From Sporosarcina gallistercoris (lineage in GTDB: Bacteria; Bacillota; Bacilli; Bacillales_A; Planococcaceae), in contig NZ_JACSQY010000003.1 in NCBI RefSeq assembly GCF_014836415.1, positions 1-64,000 on the forward strand: 64,000 bases of DNA, given 5' to 3'. A program made the position numbers and the translations under genes. Every line of letters begins with the position of its first letter. Within the stretch, counting starts at the first letter, position 1. The notes beneath the pieces are model-generated. The model did not search any database, had not been told where the DNA came from, and saw only the letters and a list, made by a program, of their open reading frames with translations. Positions 26,565-35,715 of this stretch are shown here, piece after piece.

Positions 26565-27860
26565 TTGGGTTCAGTTTTTATCGCATCATTGATATTTGTG
26601 GTGACACTCCTATTTGTCATTTGGCAGCCGAAAAATTTGTCGATTGGCTGGTCAGCCTGCATAGGTGCTCTGGTCGCTTTACTTTTCGGTGTAGTTGACT
26701 TTGGAGATGTTGCTGATGTAACGGGGATTGTATGGAATGCGACGCTTGCTTTCATTGCAATTATCATCATTTCTTTAATATTGGACGAAATTGGATTCTT
26801 CGAGTGGTCCGCTCTTCATATGGCGCGATTCGCTAAAGGAAGCGGAGTCCGTCTGTTTGTTTACGTAAGTATTCTAGGTGCAGTCGTAGCGGCATTATTC
26901 GCAAATGATGGCGCTGCATTGATTTTGACACCCATTGTTCTGGCGATGGTCCGGAATTTGAATTTTAGTGAGAAAATGATTTTTCCATTTATTATCGCTA
27001 GTGGATTCATAGCAGATACGACATCCTTGCCGTTTGTTGTGAGTAACTTGGTCAACATCGTTTCTGCTGACTTTTTCGATATCGGTTTCGTAGAATATGC
27101 ATCCAGGATGATTGTTCCGAATCTCTTTGCTTTAGTGGCAAGTATTCTAGTGTTGTATCTATTTTTCCGTAAAAGTATTCCAGGTAACTACGAAGTTGCG
27201 GCACTCAAAAAACCGAGTGAAGCGATAAAAGACCACAAGATGTTTCGATTATCTTGGATTGTTCTCAGCATCTTACTGATCGGTTACTTCACAAGTGAAT
27301 TTATCGGGGTACCGGTATCATTCGTTGCAGGAATCGTAGCCTTATTCTTCTTGTACATGGCAAAAAGAAGTTCTGCTGTTCAAACGAAACAAGTGCTGAA
27401 AGGAGCACCGTGGGCGATCGTTTTCTTCTCGATTGGTATGTACGTAGTCGTGTACGGCCTGAAAAATGCGGGCTTGACGAGTGTGTTGGCGGATGTAATT
27501 CAATTGGCTGCCGACCAGGGCTTATTCACCGCAACGATGGCTATGGGCTTTATAGCAGCATTCCTTTCCTCCATTATGAATAATATGCCTACTGTGATGA
27601 TTGATGCGTTAGCGATTGCGGAGACAACGACTTCCGGTCCGATACGGGAAGCTTTAATTTACGCGAACGTAATCGGGTCTGATCTTGGTCCGAAAATCAC
27701 ACCGATCGGATCCCTTGCGACTCTTTTATGGCTGCATGTCCTGTCTCAAAAAGGAGTGAAAATCAGTTGGGGAACTTATTTCAAAATCGGTATCATCCTG
27801 ACAATTCCTACTTTGTTTGTTACATTGATGGGCCTCTATTTGTGGTTAATGGTAGTCTAA
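26565..27860 (+). CDS. arsB: Arsenite efflux pump ArsB
   Basis: Membrane arsenite/H+ antiporter of the ArsB/NhaD ion transporter superfamily, 431 aa with about 12 hydrophobic segments. Conserved stretches are [36 protein letters not shown] and [16 protein letters not shown] at 26565 with AAGGAGGAAAG upstream is the start; the longer open frame overlaps arsR. Three-gene arsRBC order confirms the role. No arsA ATPase is present, so it acts as a secondary carrier. Confidence 0.95.
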   Translation: MGSVFIASLIFVVTLLFVIWQPKNLSIGWSACIGALVALLFGVVDFGDVADVTGIVWNATLAFIAIIIISLILDEIGFFEWSALHMARFAKGSGVRLFVYVSILGAVVAALFANDGAALILTPIVLAMVRNLNFSEKMIFPFIIASGFIADTTSLPFVVSNLVNIVSADFFDIGFVEYASRMIVPNLFALVASILVLYLFFRKSIPGNYEVAALKKPSEAIKDHKMFRLSWIVLSILLIGYFTSEFIGVPVSFVAGIVALFFLYMAKRSSAVQTKQVLKGAPWAIVFFSIGMYVVVYGLKNAGLTSVLADVIQLAADQGLFTATMAMGFIAAFLSSIMNNMPTVMIDALAIAETTTSGPIREALIYANVIGSDLGPKITPIGSLATLLWLHVLSQKGVKISWGTYFKIGIILTIPTLFVTLMGLYLWLMVV

Positions 27861-27886
27861 TATGAAAAAAGAAGGGGATAATAGTA

Positions 27887-28306
27887 ATGTCGAAAAAAAC
27901 AATCTATTTCTTGTGTACAGGTAACTCATGCCGCAGCCAAATGGCTGAAGGGTGGGGAAAAAAGTTTCTTGGTGAAGATTGGGAAGTACTAAGTGCAGGT
28001 ATTGAAGCGCACGGAGTCAATCCGAATGCGGTGAAGGCTATGAATGAAGTTGGCGTTGACATTTCGAGCCAAACTTCGGATATTATTGATCCGCAACTTT
28101 TAAATAATGTAGATTTCATTGTTACTCTTTGTGGGGATGCAGCTGACAAATGCCCCGTGACACCGTCTCATATAAAACGTGAACATTGGGGATTTGATGA
28201 TCCTGCGAAAGCAGAAGGAACAGACGAGGTGAAATGGGCATTTTTTCAGCAGATACGTGACGAAATAGGTGCAAGGATTGAACTCTTCGCTAAAACAGGC
28301 AACTAA
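27887..28306 (+). CDS. arsC: Arsenate reductase ArsC (thioredoxin-coupled)
   Basis: 139-aa enzyme of the low-molecular-weight-phosphatase fold, reducing arsenate to arsenite for export by ArsB. The P-loop CTGNSCR holds Cys10 and Cys15, and Cys82 and Cys89 ([11 protein letters not shown]) complete the Cys10-82-89 relay known for B. subtilis ArsC; reducing power comes from thioredoxin. It starts 26 bp after arsB with GAAGGGG upstream. A weak terminator-like AACCG...CGGTTTTT follows at 28313-28338. Confidence 0.97.
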   Translation: MSKKTIYFLCTGNSCRSQMAEGWGKKFLGEDWEVLSAGIEAHGVNPNAVKAMNEVGVDISSQTSDIIDPQLLNNVDFIVTLCGDAADKCPVTPSHIKREHWGFDDPAKAEGTDEVKWAFFQQIRDEIGARIELFAKTGN

Positions 28307-28347
28307 GGAATAAACCGTATAGGCTTCTTGCGGTTTTTCTAGTATGA

Positions 28348-28369
28348 TATATAAGGATATGCTTATGTA
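28348..28369 (+). promoter_or_regulatory. Second ArsR operator-like palindrome
   Basis: TATATAAG, six bases GATATG, then CTTATGTA. It matches the arsR operator segment 26155-26176 at 19 of 22 positions, with the same arm spacing. It lies 115 bp before the flavoprotein gene and just after arsC, implying that ArsR also controls that gene. A TATGAT directly in front could be a -10, but no clear -35 is seen. Confidence 0.7.
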
Positions 28370-28484
28370 TAGATGTGCTGAACGTGAAATCTTATTCTGT
28401 CAATGTATTGCATCCTTTAATAATGAAGAGGCGAAAGTGATTGGATATAGTTTAATTATTTTATGAATATATGGAGGTATTACC

Positions 28485-29855
28485 TTGAAAAAACAAACTA
28501 TTTGCTGCTCAACTGTTGAATTACCCATCCAGATGAAGAATAAGAATAACGGACACTCTTCGCTTCCAATTGTAATCATCGGAGCGGGTCCTATTGGATT
28601 AGCAGCGGCATCCCACTTAGCAAAAGCAGGAGAGGACTTTATCGTTTTAGAAGCTGGTCCGCATGTAGGACATCATGTTTTACAGTGGGGTCACGTTCGT
28701 TTGTTTTCACCATGGCAATATAATATTGATAAAGTAGCGAGAGAGCTCCTTGAAGAAGAAGGATGGGAAACACCTGCACCTGACGTACTCCCGACTGGCA
28801 AAGAGTTAGTGGAAAATTATCTGCTGCCGGTAGCAGAATTACCACAAATCGGTCCTTCAATCCGGCTGAATACAAAGGTGATTTCTATTAGTAGAAAAGG
28901 GCTTGATAAGATGAAAACAGCTAATAGAGAGGACATTCCTTTTGTCCTGTATATGGAAACTCAAGGGTTAACCAAGATGATTGAAGCAAAAGCTGTCATC
29001 GATGCAACAGGAACGTGGGGACAACCGAACCCTATGAATTCTGCTGGTGTTTGGACAACGGAAGAGAAGTCTTTTGAGAATCAGATATTTTATGGCATTC
29101 CAAATGTTAATGGCAAAGAGTATGAAAGGTACGTTGGAAAAAGAGTGGCTGTCATAGGTGGAGGACATTCCGCGATCAATACGATTCTGGAGTTATCTGA
29201 GCTGAATGAAAAACATCCCGATCTAAACGTTACATGGATTCTTCGTAAAAAAAATGTTGAAGAAGCGTACGGTGGAGAAGAGAAGGATGCCCTTCAGGCG
29301 CGGGGTGAACTTGGATTGCGCATTCATCAATTAGTAAATTCAGGACGTGTTCAGGTGTACACACCTTATAGAATCCATAGCGTAGAGAAAAATAAAGGCT
29401 CTTTAAAACTAAATGGGGAACTAAACGGAGAAAGCTTTTCAATTGAAGGACTTGATGAGCTGATTGTCAATACGGGGAGTCACCCTGACTTTTCTTTCTT
29501 AAGTGAAGTAAGGTTAAATATTGATGCAGCAACCGAGAGTATTAGCATGCTTGCTCCACTAATTGATCCAAACCTTCACAGTTGTGGTACGGTTCGTCCA
29601 CATGGTGAAGAGGAGTTGAGACAACCGGAGAAGAATCTATATATAGTCGGCATGAAGAGTTATGGCCGTGCTCCTACTTTCCTAATGGCTACTGGATATG
29701 AACAAGTGAGATCAGTTGTAGCCTATCTGACAGGAGATTTCGAATCTGCGAAGAACGTGGAACTAGACTTACCCGATACCGGTGTGTGTAGTATAAACCT
29801 TGAATCTACAAAAAAGGATGAGACTTGCTGTAACACTATTACTGGAAACTGTTAA
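28485..29855 (+). CDS. FAD/NAD(P)-dependent oxidoreductase of the ars cluster (ArsO-like)
   Basis: 456-aa two-dinucleotide flavoprotein. The FAD fold starts with VIIGAGPIGLAAASHL (about 30-45), a second Rossmann motif VAVIGGGHSAINTIL lies at about 222-236, and a late VGMKSYGRAPTFLMATGYEQVR closes the FAD site. It resembles flavin-dependent monooxygenase-like proteins found in ars operons (ArsO). Unusual are cysteines in both tails: ICC near residue 6 and five Cys in the last 30 residues, including CC and a terminal Cys, which could bind As(III). TTG start with GGAGG upstream; its own ArsR-type operator precedes it. Substrate unknown. Confidence 0.75.
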   Translation: MKKQTICCSTVELPIQMKNKNNGHSSLPIVIIGAGPIGLAAASHLAKAGEDFIVLEAGPHVGHHVLQWGHVRLFSPWQYNIDKVARELLEEEGWETPAPDVLPTGKELVENYLLPVAELPQIGPSIRLNTKVISISRKGLDKMKTANREDIPFVLYMETQGLTKMIEAKAVIDATGTWGQPNPMNSAGVWTTEEKSFENQIFYGIPNVNGKEYERYVGKRVAVIGGGHSAINTILELSELNEKHPDLNVTWILRKKNVEEAYGGEEKDALQARGELGLRIHQLVNSGRVQVYTPYRIHSVEKNKGSLKLNGELNGESFSIEGLDELIVNTGSHPDFSFLSEVRLNIDAATESISMLAPLIDPNLHSCGTVRPHGEEELRQPEKNLYIVGMKSYGRAPTFLMATGYEQVRSVVAYLTGDFESAKNVELDLPDTGVCSINLESTKKDETCCNTITGNC

Positions 29856-30062
29856 TGGTGATTGTAATTGACAGAGATTATTTAACAAAAGAGTAGTTTT
29901 CGCTATCTACTTTGTATGGTTTTTTTAGAAAATTAGACCGGAGAAAACCAATATAAAGATGGATACTTTCATGAAAGAAACTTAACTGAATTTGAGTTGA
30001 TAATTTAGTTGTGTAATATCAATACTGTTAAACCCATGAAGCGGGACATGAATTATTTGAGT

Positions 30063-30091
30063 GAGCAGATTCCTCTGAGGCGTCTGCTTTT
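30063..30091 (+). terminator. Possible terminator before the nuclease gene
   Basis: GAGCAGA, a 13-base loop, TCTGCTTTTC. It lies in the 296-bp gap after the flavoprotein gene, which otherwise shows only AT-rich sequence with a second weak hairpin near 29890-29930. Confidence 0.5.
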
Positions 30092-30151
30092 CATTCGCCA
30101 TACAACCTGCTAAACTTGTTAGAATGACGAATTGAGTGAGGAATGAACGAA

Positions 30152-30904
30152 ATGGCACAAAAATCAAGAAAAACGAGTAAAGCTAAGGGGAGTCTATCGG
30201 CACTAGTGGTTGCGGTGATTCTCGCAGGAGCGTACTACATATTCTCTCCAGAAGAGGATGTATCTCCTTCAAGAGAAGGTCTGATCCCAGTTGAGTTAGT
30301 CAAAACGATTGACGGGGATACGATTAAAATTGTGTATGAGGGGAAAGAAACGAACGTCCGCTATTTACTCATAGATACTCCTGAGACGAATCATCCAAGA
30401 TTGGGAAAGCAGCCTTTTGGTGAAGAAGCGAAGCGGCGAAATCAGGAATTGATAAATAGCGGAAAGCTGGAAATCGAATTTGACATCGGACAGAAGTACG
30501 ATAAATATGGCCGATTGCTTGCCTATATTTACATAGATGGTGAAAGCGTTCAGGAGAAATTGCTGGCAGAAGGGCTTGCCAGAGTTGCGTATGTGTATCC
30601 TCCGAACACCCGGCATCTGGATGATTACGAAAAAGTCCAGAACGAAGCGAAGAAAAAAGGCATTGGAATTTGGACGTTAGAAGATTATGCAACCGATCGT
30701 GGGTTTGACAGTGACACCTATCCTGTAAAGGGAAATACTTCATCAAAACCAGAATCTGAAAAGCCATCCACACAGCCTACTGAACAGTTTGCAAATTGTA
30801 CAGAACTCCGGAAAGTATACCCTGAGGGTGTAAAACAAGGCCATCCTGCTTACAGCGAACGGATGGACGGAGACAAAGACGGCGTCGCTTGTGAACCAAG
30901 ATAA
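30152..30904 (+). CDS. Thermonuclease-family nuclease with Excalibur domain
   Basis: 250-aa membrane-anchored or secreted nuclease. An uncleaved-looking signal anchor (about 14-32) is followed by a staphylococcal-nuclease fold: VKTIDGDTIKI, VRYLLIDTPET with catalytic Arg/Asp, and KYDKYGRLLAYIYIDG with the second Arg. After a Ser/Pro/Glu linker comes a C-terminal Excalibur domain (NCTELRKVYPEGV...DKDGVACE), a calcium-binding DxDxDGxxCE motif. The ATG at 30152 fits GTGAGGA better than 30143. Likely extracellular nucleic-acid degradation. Confidence 0.92.
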   Translation: MAQKSRKTSKAKGSLSALVVAVILAGAYYIFSPEEDVSPSREGLIPVELVKTIDGDTIKIVYEGKETNVRYLLIDTPETNHPRLGKQPFGEEAKRRNQELINSGKLEIEFDIGQKYDKYGRLLAYIYIDGESVQEKLLAEGLARVAYVYPPNTRHLDDYEKVQNEAKKKGIGIWTLEDYATDRGFDSDTYPVKGNTSSKPESEKPSTQPTEQFANCTELRKVYPEGVKQGHPAYSERMDGDKDGVACEPR

Positions 30905-30917
30905 ATAAAGTAGATGC

Positions 30918-30945
30918 TTGACAAACTATAAAGTCATGGTAAGAT
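30918..30945 (+). promoter_or_regulatory. Promoter of the T-box transcript
   Basis: TTGACA (30918-30923), 16-bp spacer, TAAGAT (30940-30945), starting 14 bp after the nuclease stop. Confidence 0.7.
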
Positions 30946-30987
30946 TTCAATAATCATTCAAACCGAAACGTAAATATTCATTCAAAG

Positions 30988-31186
30988 TGATGATGCAGTA
31001 GTGAACGAAGATCGCAGCAACTAGAGACTGGATAGGTGGTGCAAGTCCAGGCACTTCGTTCATGAATTACGTCAACAAGCAATCTTTGAATCCAATGAAG
31101 TGGATAAGCGATGTCAGCTTGTCAACATGGGTGGTACCGCGGAGAACTCCTTCGTCCCTGTCTTAGGGAACGAATGGAGTTTTTTT
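30988..31186 (+). ncRNA. T-box riboswitch, probably tyrosine-specific
   Basis: Stem I holds GTGAACGAAG paired with CTTCGTTCAT (31001-31010 and 31054-31063), the AGTA/GAA loop-E strands of the specifier loop, and a distal stem around GGTGGTGCAAG. The T-box GGGTGGTACCGCGG is at 31129-31142, and the terminator AACTCC...GGAGT with T7 at 31145-31186. The 3' specifier strand is GAATTACG: TAC (Tyr, 31068-31070) followed by a purine is favoured, TTA (Leu) is the alternative. TGGT in the bulge implies a tRNA with discriminator A. Confidence 0.93.
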
Positions 31187-31214
31187 GTACGCAAAAACCG
31201 AGGGGGACACAGTC

Positions 31215-32615
31215 ATGTTTCATATTCAGTCACGTATTAAGCCAACAGTATTAGAAGCGGCTCTTCTTATTTTTATTATCGTCACGATGATTAGTGTGAG
31301 CATTATATTTTTTGGTGCAGTGCCGCATTTACCGATTTTAGGCAGTATCTTACTGCTCATCGGCTATGGATTCGTAAAGAAAGTCTCATACAGGGAATTA
31401 CAAGACGGAATGACAGAAGGTTCTGGGGCCGGAATGGGAGCAGTATTTTTGTTCTTCTTTATCGGCATGCTCATTAGCAGCTGGATGATGAGCGGAACGA
31501 TTCCTAGCTTGATCAATGCAGGTTTTCAACTCATTACCCCTTCTTATTTCTACGCAATTGCATTTACGGTGACAGCAATTATCGGGATCTCCATCGGGAG
31601 TTCATTGACAACTGTTGCAACCGTAGGGGTAGCGCTGCTTAGTATGTCAGGAGTACTCGGTCTATCACCAGCCATTGCAGCTGGAGCCATTGTCTCCGGT
31701 GCATTCTTCGGGGATAAAATGTCTCCTTTGTCCGATACGACAAATTTGGCTTCATCGATTGTCGGTGTCGACTTGTTTGCCCATATTCGAAATATGATGT
31801 GGACGACTGTTCCTGCGTTTGTCCTTTCGTTTGGAATCTTTGCGATTCTTTCTCCATCAGCAGGGGATGCTAAATTAGACACGATCCAGTCTTTCCGCGA
31901 AGCACTTGCAGAAACCGGCCTTGTGAACTGGGTTTCGTTCTTGCCGTTAGTCATTCTTATTGTTCTAACGATCATGAAAGTGCCTGCACTTTTGACGCTC
32001 GCGGCTAGTACGGCTTCCGCAGTCGTCATCGGGTGCGCGTTGCATGCCTATAGTGTCTCACAAGTTTTTGCAATCCTCTTTGAGGGTTTCAAGTCGGAAA
32101 CAGGTGTCGAAGCAGTAGACAGTCTACTAAGTCGCGGAGGCATCAGCAGCATGTTCTTCACGATTACGTTGGTCATCTTAGCGCTGACAATGGGCGGGTT
32201 GTTGTTTAAGCTGGGCATCGTACAGACGTTACTTGCGCAAGTGGAACAATCGCTACGTTCTGCAGGTTCGGTAATTGGGGCGTCAGCGTTAACTGCGATC
32301 AGCATAAATGTACTGATCGGAGAGCAATACTTATCCATTTTACTGACAGGCCAAGCATTCCAAGGACAGTATAAGAAATTAGGTCTTGCGAGCAAAAACT
32401 TGAGCCGGGTTATGGAAGATGCAGGGACGGTCGTTAACCCGCTCGTTCCGTGGAGCGTGTGCGGGATATTCATTGCAGATGTACTAGGTGTACCTGTAGT
32501 GGACTACTTCGGATTTGCGTTCTTCTGTCTGTTCTCACCGATCTTGACCGTTTTGTTCAGCGTGTTCGGTAAAACGTTGACATACGAAGACTCAGCAAAA
32601 GAATCCCATTCATAA
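31215..32615 (+). CDS. NhaC-family antiporter under T-box control, candidate amino-acid transporter
   Basis: 466-aa polytopic membrane protein of the NhaC Na+/H+ antiporter family, with about 12 hydrophobic helices. Conserved stretches include GAGMGAVFLFFFIGMLISSWMMSGTIP, FFGDKMSPLSDTTNLASSIVG and MEDAGTVVNPLVPWSVCG. The T-box ahead means it is induced when an aminoacyl-tRNA is uncharged, which argues for amino-acid uptake rather than pH homeostasis. ATG at 31215 has GAGGGGG upstream. NhaC members with Tyr T-boxes were proposed as tyrosine transporters from comparative genomics; that is general knowledge, not shown here. Confidence 0.85.
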   Translation: MFHIQSRIKPTVLEAALLIFIIVTMISVSIIFFGAVPHLPILGSILLLIGYGFVKKVSYRELQDGMTEGSGAGMGAVFLFFFIGMLISSWMMSGTIPSLINAGFQLITPSYFYAIAFTVTAIIGISIGSSLTTVATVGVALLSMSGVLGLSPAIAAGAIVSGAFFGDKMSPLSDTTNLASSIVGVDLFAHIRNMMWTTVPAFVLSFGIFAILSPSAGDAKLDTIQSFREALAETGLVNWVSFLPLVILIVLTIMKVPALLTLAASTASAVVIGCALHAYSVSQVFAILFEGFKSETGVEAVDSLLSRGGISSMFFTITLVILALTMGGLLFKLGIVQTLLAQVEQSLRSAGSVIGASALTAISINVLIGEQYLSILLTGQAFQGQYKKLGLASKNLSRVMEDAGTVVNPLVPWSVCGIFIADVLGVPVVDYFGFAFFCLFSPILTVLFSVFGKTLTYEDSAKESHS

Positions 32616-32620
32616 CATAC

Positions 32621-32660
32621 AAAAAAGCAGTGGCCGCAAAACGTGAGCCACTGCTTTTAT
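32621..32660. terminator. Bidirectional terminator between nhaC-like gene and bpsB
   Basis: AAAAAAGCAGTGGC, an 11-base loop, GCCACTGCTTTTATTTATT. Confidence 0.92.
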
Positions 32661-33200
32661 TTATTCCAATGAAAACTTTTCTTTATAATTGGTAGCGTCT
32701 TTTAACGCTTGTTCTTCTTGAGGGATGCGGACGGACATCATCCAGGCATTCAATAAGGTGAATACAATTGCAGTGAAATAAGCACCGAATATCATTGGCA
32801 GAACAAGAATTTCTGTCGCAACGATGACATAGTTCGGGTGCCGTATGAATTTATAAGGACCTTTCATGACAACATCGGCACCTGGAAGGATGATGATCTT
32901 GGTATTCCAATACTTCCCGAGTGAAGCGAGGCACCAAACCCGTAACAATTGAGTCAGCAAGAAGATTGTCAGTAACGCACCCCATATTGGAGACAAAGAT
33001 GGCTTACGAATGACTACTTCCAGTAGGAAGGATACAAAAAATGCAGTATGAAGAAGTACAATTGCCGGATAATGACGCGCACCGACTTCATAAGCCCCTT
33101 GAGCTTTCATCCGTTTCTCATTGTTTTTCGCAATGACCAATTCCGTGAGCCGTTGGAGAATGACAATTGAAATTACAATCCAGAAGAACAAGTTGTCCAC
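32661..33200 (-). CDS. bpsB: BpsB-like isoprenylcysteine-carboxyl-methyltransferase-family O-methyltransferase
   Basis: 179-aa membrane methyltransferase of the ICMT/YpbQ family with four or five hydrophobic helices. The conserved end GPYKFIRHPNYVIVATEILVLP (about 115-136) binds the methyl donor. In B. subtilis BpsB (YpbQ) methylates alkylpyrones made by BpsA. Here the gene begins with GTG one base after the bpsA stop, in a two-gene operon, which supports the same role. The ribosome site is weak, so translation is probably coupled to bpsA. Confidence 0.9.
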   Translation of the reverse strand: MDNLFFWIVISIVILQRLTELVIAKNNEKRMKAQGAYEVGARHYPAIVLLHTAFFVSFLLEVVIRKPSLSPIWGALLTIFLLTQLLRVWCLASLGKYWNTKIIILPGADVVMKGPYKFIRHPNYVIVATEILVLPMIFGAYFTAIVFTLLNAWMMSVRIPQEEQALKDATNYKEKFSLE

Positions 33201-33201
33201 C

Positions 33202-34278
33202 TCATTCCCATTTCAACAATTGAAGTTCTCCGCAAAACCCAGGTCCAAGTGCAGCGAGCACACCATATTCCCCTTTTGCAGGCTTCGATTCCATAAATTC
33301 TTTCAGTACGTAAAGAACCGTGGGTGAGGACATGTTTCCGTTCATCCGCAAGACGTCCCTAGATATCTCAGTCATAGTATTGTCGAAGTGGAGAGCTTCT
33401 TCATAAGCTTCCAACACTTTTTTTCCGCCTGGATGTGCAACGAAATGGGAGATGTCTTTGTCTATGAGGTTGTATTTGTCTAGAAATTGATGGACAAAAG
33501 GTCCAAGCCAGTCGCTAATGATAGTAGGGATGCTTTTTGAAAAGACAACGTACAGGCCGTTATTTTTTACATCCCATCCCATAACGTCTTCAGAATCGGG
33601 CATCAGCTTTGACGTTGTCGCAACAATAGAGGGACGCACTTCCTGTGAACGGAACTTGGACCGGTCTCCAGCAACTAAGGCACAAGCGACTCCATCTGAA
33701 AATAACGAAACGCCGACGAGATTACTCTTTGAATAATCGTCTTTCTGGAACGTCAGACTGCACAACTCAATCGCCAGAACGAGGACGTTTGCTTCTGGGT
33801 ATGCCAAACAGAATTCGTTGGCACGGCTTAACCCCGAAGCGCCGCCCGCACACCCGAGTCCCCAAAGAGGGATACGTTTTACATCGTCACGAAAGGGTAG
33901 CTTATTCATAATACGGGCATCGATACTTGGGGTGGCAATTCCGGTACTGGATACAAAAATAATGGCATCGATATCTTTGTAATCCACTTTCTGATCGAGC
34001 ATGTCAGACTCGAGACACTTTGTGACCGCCACTGTCCCGTATTCAATCGCATGAGATATATACAACTCATTTCGCTCTTCAAAATCGTGGGCTTGCCCAT
34101 ACCAATCGAGCGGCATGCACACATTTCGCTGTTCGATATCCCCATTTTGAAACACAGTTAACAACCGTTCGATGTCTTTGAAACGTCCACTGAAAACGGA
34201 ACGTGATAATTCAACGGCTTCTTCCTGTTTTATAAGATTAGGTGGTAAATGAGTACTGACGGATAAAATCTGGGGCAT
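33202..34278 (-). CDS. bpsA: Type III polyketide synthase BpsA (alkylpyrone synthase)
   Basis: 358-aa chalcone-synthase-fold enzyme extending fatty-acyl-CoA with malonyl-CoA to alkylpyrones. The triad is visible: Cys in LWGLGCAGGASG (about 139-150), His in SHFVAHPGGKKV (about 283) and Asn in MNGNMSSPTVLY (about 316). Length and operon with bpsB match the B. subtilis bpsA-bpsB pair, whose products are membrane-associated triketide pyrones. The start has an AGGAGG box upstream. It is divergent from a cupin gene. Confidence 0.95.
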   Translation of the reverse strand: MPQILSVSTHLPPNLIKQEEAVELSRSVFSGRFKDIERLLTVFQNGDIEQRNVCMPLDWYGQAHDFEERNELYISHAIEYGTVAVTKCLESDMLDQKVDYKDIDAIIFVSSTGIATPSIDARIMNKLPFRDDVKRIPLWGLGCAGGASGLSRANEFCLAYPEANVLVLAIELCSLTFQKDDYSKSNLVGVSLFSDGVACALVAGDRSKFRSQEVRPSIVATTSKLMPDSEDVMGWDVKNNGLYVVFSKSIPTIISDWLGPFVHQFLDKYNLIDKDISHFVAHPGGKKVLEAYEEALHFDNTMTEISRDVLRMNGNMSSPTVLYVLKEFMESKPAKGEYGVLAALGPGFCGELQLLKWE

Positions 34279-34465
34279 ATGTGAACCTCCTATTGTCTTT
34301 ACTTATATAATTTCCTAAATCCAGGTAATTCAAACTAGTTCGAACGCTAAATAAGTAAAATATACTGAAGTCTTGTACATTAGGTAGAAGCAAAGAAATG
34401 TGATCCTGTCGAAACGAATTGCACAGGAACGATTGCACTATAACAATTATGAAGGAGAGATTACC

Positions 34466-34765
34466 ATGAAACTTATTGAAACACGCAGTCAATTATCCAG
34501 TAAGGCGAAGTCGGTTGAACAAGTATGTTCCATTCCAAATGCCAAGGTGCTGAACATCCAGCTACGTGCAGGTGAAGCGGTGGCGGAGCATGATTCTGAT
34601 AGAGAAGTGCTGGTCATTGTGAGAAGAGGAAAAGTCCGTTTTACTGTCGAAGGCATTCCGGTAACAGTTTCGAAGGAAAATATCCTTCACATGGCCCCTT
34701 ACGAAAAACATAGCTTGCTCGCAGAGACCGATGCGGATATCTGTGTCTTTCAAATCACACCTTAA
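34466..34765 (+). CDS. Small cupin-domain protein
   Basis: 99-aa single cupin barrel. Motif 1 region AGEAVAEHDSDREVLVIVRRGKVRF and motif 2 region LHMAPYEKHSLLAETDADICVFQI can be read, with His at EHD and KHS as possible metal ligands; the usual first-motif Glu is present. The ATG at 34466 has GAAGGAGAG upstream; the open frame extends 66 bases further without a site. No specific substrate can be assigned. Divergent from bpsA. Confidence 0.8.
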   Translation: MKLIETRSQLSSKAKSVEQVCSIPNAKVLNIQLRAGEAVAEHDSDREVLVIVRRGKVRFTVEGIPVTVSKENILHMAPYEKHSLLAETDADICVFQITP

Positions 34766-34822
34766 CGCAATCATGATATGTCGGATTGTAATAAAATATG
34801 CGACTTAGAGTGGAAGATATAC

Positions 34823-35260
34823 TCAGTTTTGACGTGCGATCAGGTTCTTTAAACTACTTTGAAACGCTTCGTTTTGTTCGGCGGAGCGTTTTTTAGGCCC
34901 TTTTAATCGCCCGCCAGCTTGTCGAACTTTTTGAGCAAAGTGCCGGGAGTACAACAGCTGATCGATATTTGAATCTGTGTACCATCTGCCGTTTTGGTCA
35001 ATCGGACGTCCGCCTTTAGCGAGTGCCATGGCAGCAAGACCATAATCTTGGGTCACAACAATATCGTCTTTTTGAATGCGGTTCACCAGGACAAAGTCAA
35101 CTGCATCTGCCCCTTTAGAAACAACAATTGTCTCCGCACCCTCGCGAACCATTTCATGAGCGGTATCGCAAATGAGTAAGCAAGGAATTTGATGGACCTT
35201 TGCAGTACTGATTGTGATGTCCACTACAGGACATCCATCTGCATCGACTAATATTTTCAT
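34823..35260 (-). CDS. YaiI/YqxD family protein (DUF188, PIN-like fold)
   Basis: 145-aa conserved protein beginning MKILVDADGCPVV, with IVVSKGADAVDFVLV, DIVVTQDYGLAAMALAKGG and the RHFAQKVRQAGGRLKGPKKR C-terminal block typical of UPF0178. The conserved Asp residues (DADGCP, GADAVD, TQDYGLA) resemble a PIN-type nuclease site, but no activity is established. GGGTGAAAG stands upstream of the ATG. Confidence 0.93.
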   Translation of the reverse strand: MKILVDADGCPVVDITISTAKVHQIPCLLICDTAHEMVREGAETIVVSKGADAVDFVLVNRIQKDDIVVTQDYGLAAMALAKGGRPIDQNGRWYTDSNIDQLLYSRHFAQKVRQAGGRLKGPKKRSAEQNEAFQSSLKNLIARQN

Positions 35261-35405
35261 TTTTCTTTCACCCCACTTAGTTAGTAAGAGCGTATCACAG
35301 CATAGGATAAAAAATCATTTTTTCACTCTTTTCGATGTTTCAACAGAAGGTGTTAGGGAATACTTATAAGAAAAAATAGGTAATCTAAAGATAGGAGAGG
35401 ATTTG

Positions 35406-35636
35406 ATGAATACACCTGAGAATAGTCAAATGACGGTGGAAGAAGCTGAAGAGTATGGACGTCAGATGGATGCTAAAAATCGAGCATTAGAGAAAACGCA
35501 TTATCTGGAGGAATCCCCTATTGAAGAAGGAAAAGTCACACCTCCGCTCTCCGAAGAAGAAATAAAAAAACGAACAGGCGCCGGGAATTTTGACAATGTC
35601 CAGGATTCAGGAGCGATGAACTCCATCAATAGCTAA
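35406..35636 (+). CDS. Small acidic protein of unknown function, 76 aa
   Basis: 76-aa hydrophilic, acidic protein (many Glu, Asn, Thr; no Cys or Trp). ATAGGAGAGGA precedes the ATG by about six bases, which supports expression. No family recognised. The repeat element described at 35637-36424 starts immediately at its stop codon. Confidence 0.65.
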   Translation: MNTPENSQMTVEEAEEYGRQMDAKNRALEKTHYLEESPIEEGKVTPPLSEEEIKKRTGAGNFDNVQDSGAMNSINS

Positions 35637-35660
35637 ACCATCCCTTCTATAGGGATGGTC

Positions 35661-35715
35661 AGACTGTAGACAAACTCCAGAAATCATGGGGCTTGTCTAC
35701 AGTCTTTTTTCTTTT
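35661..35715 (+). terminator. Terminator at left end of element A
   Basis: AGACTGTAGACAA, a loop of about 19 bases, TTGTCTACAGTCTTTTTTC. It would end transcription from the 76-aa gene. Confidence 0.85.

Noticed and set aside
31550..32029. 159-aa frame antisense to the NhaC-type gene
   Set aside because: An antisense shadow of a membrane-protein gene without ribosome site or family signature.
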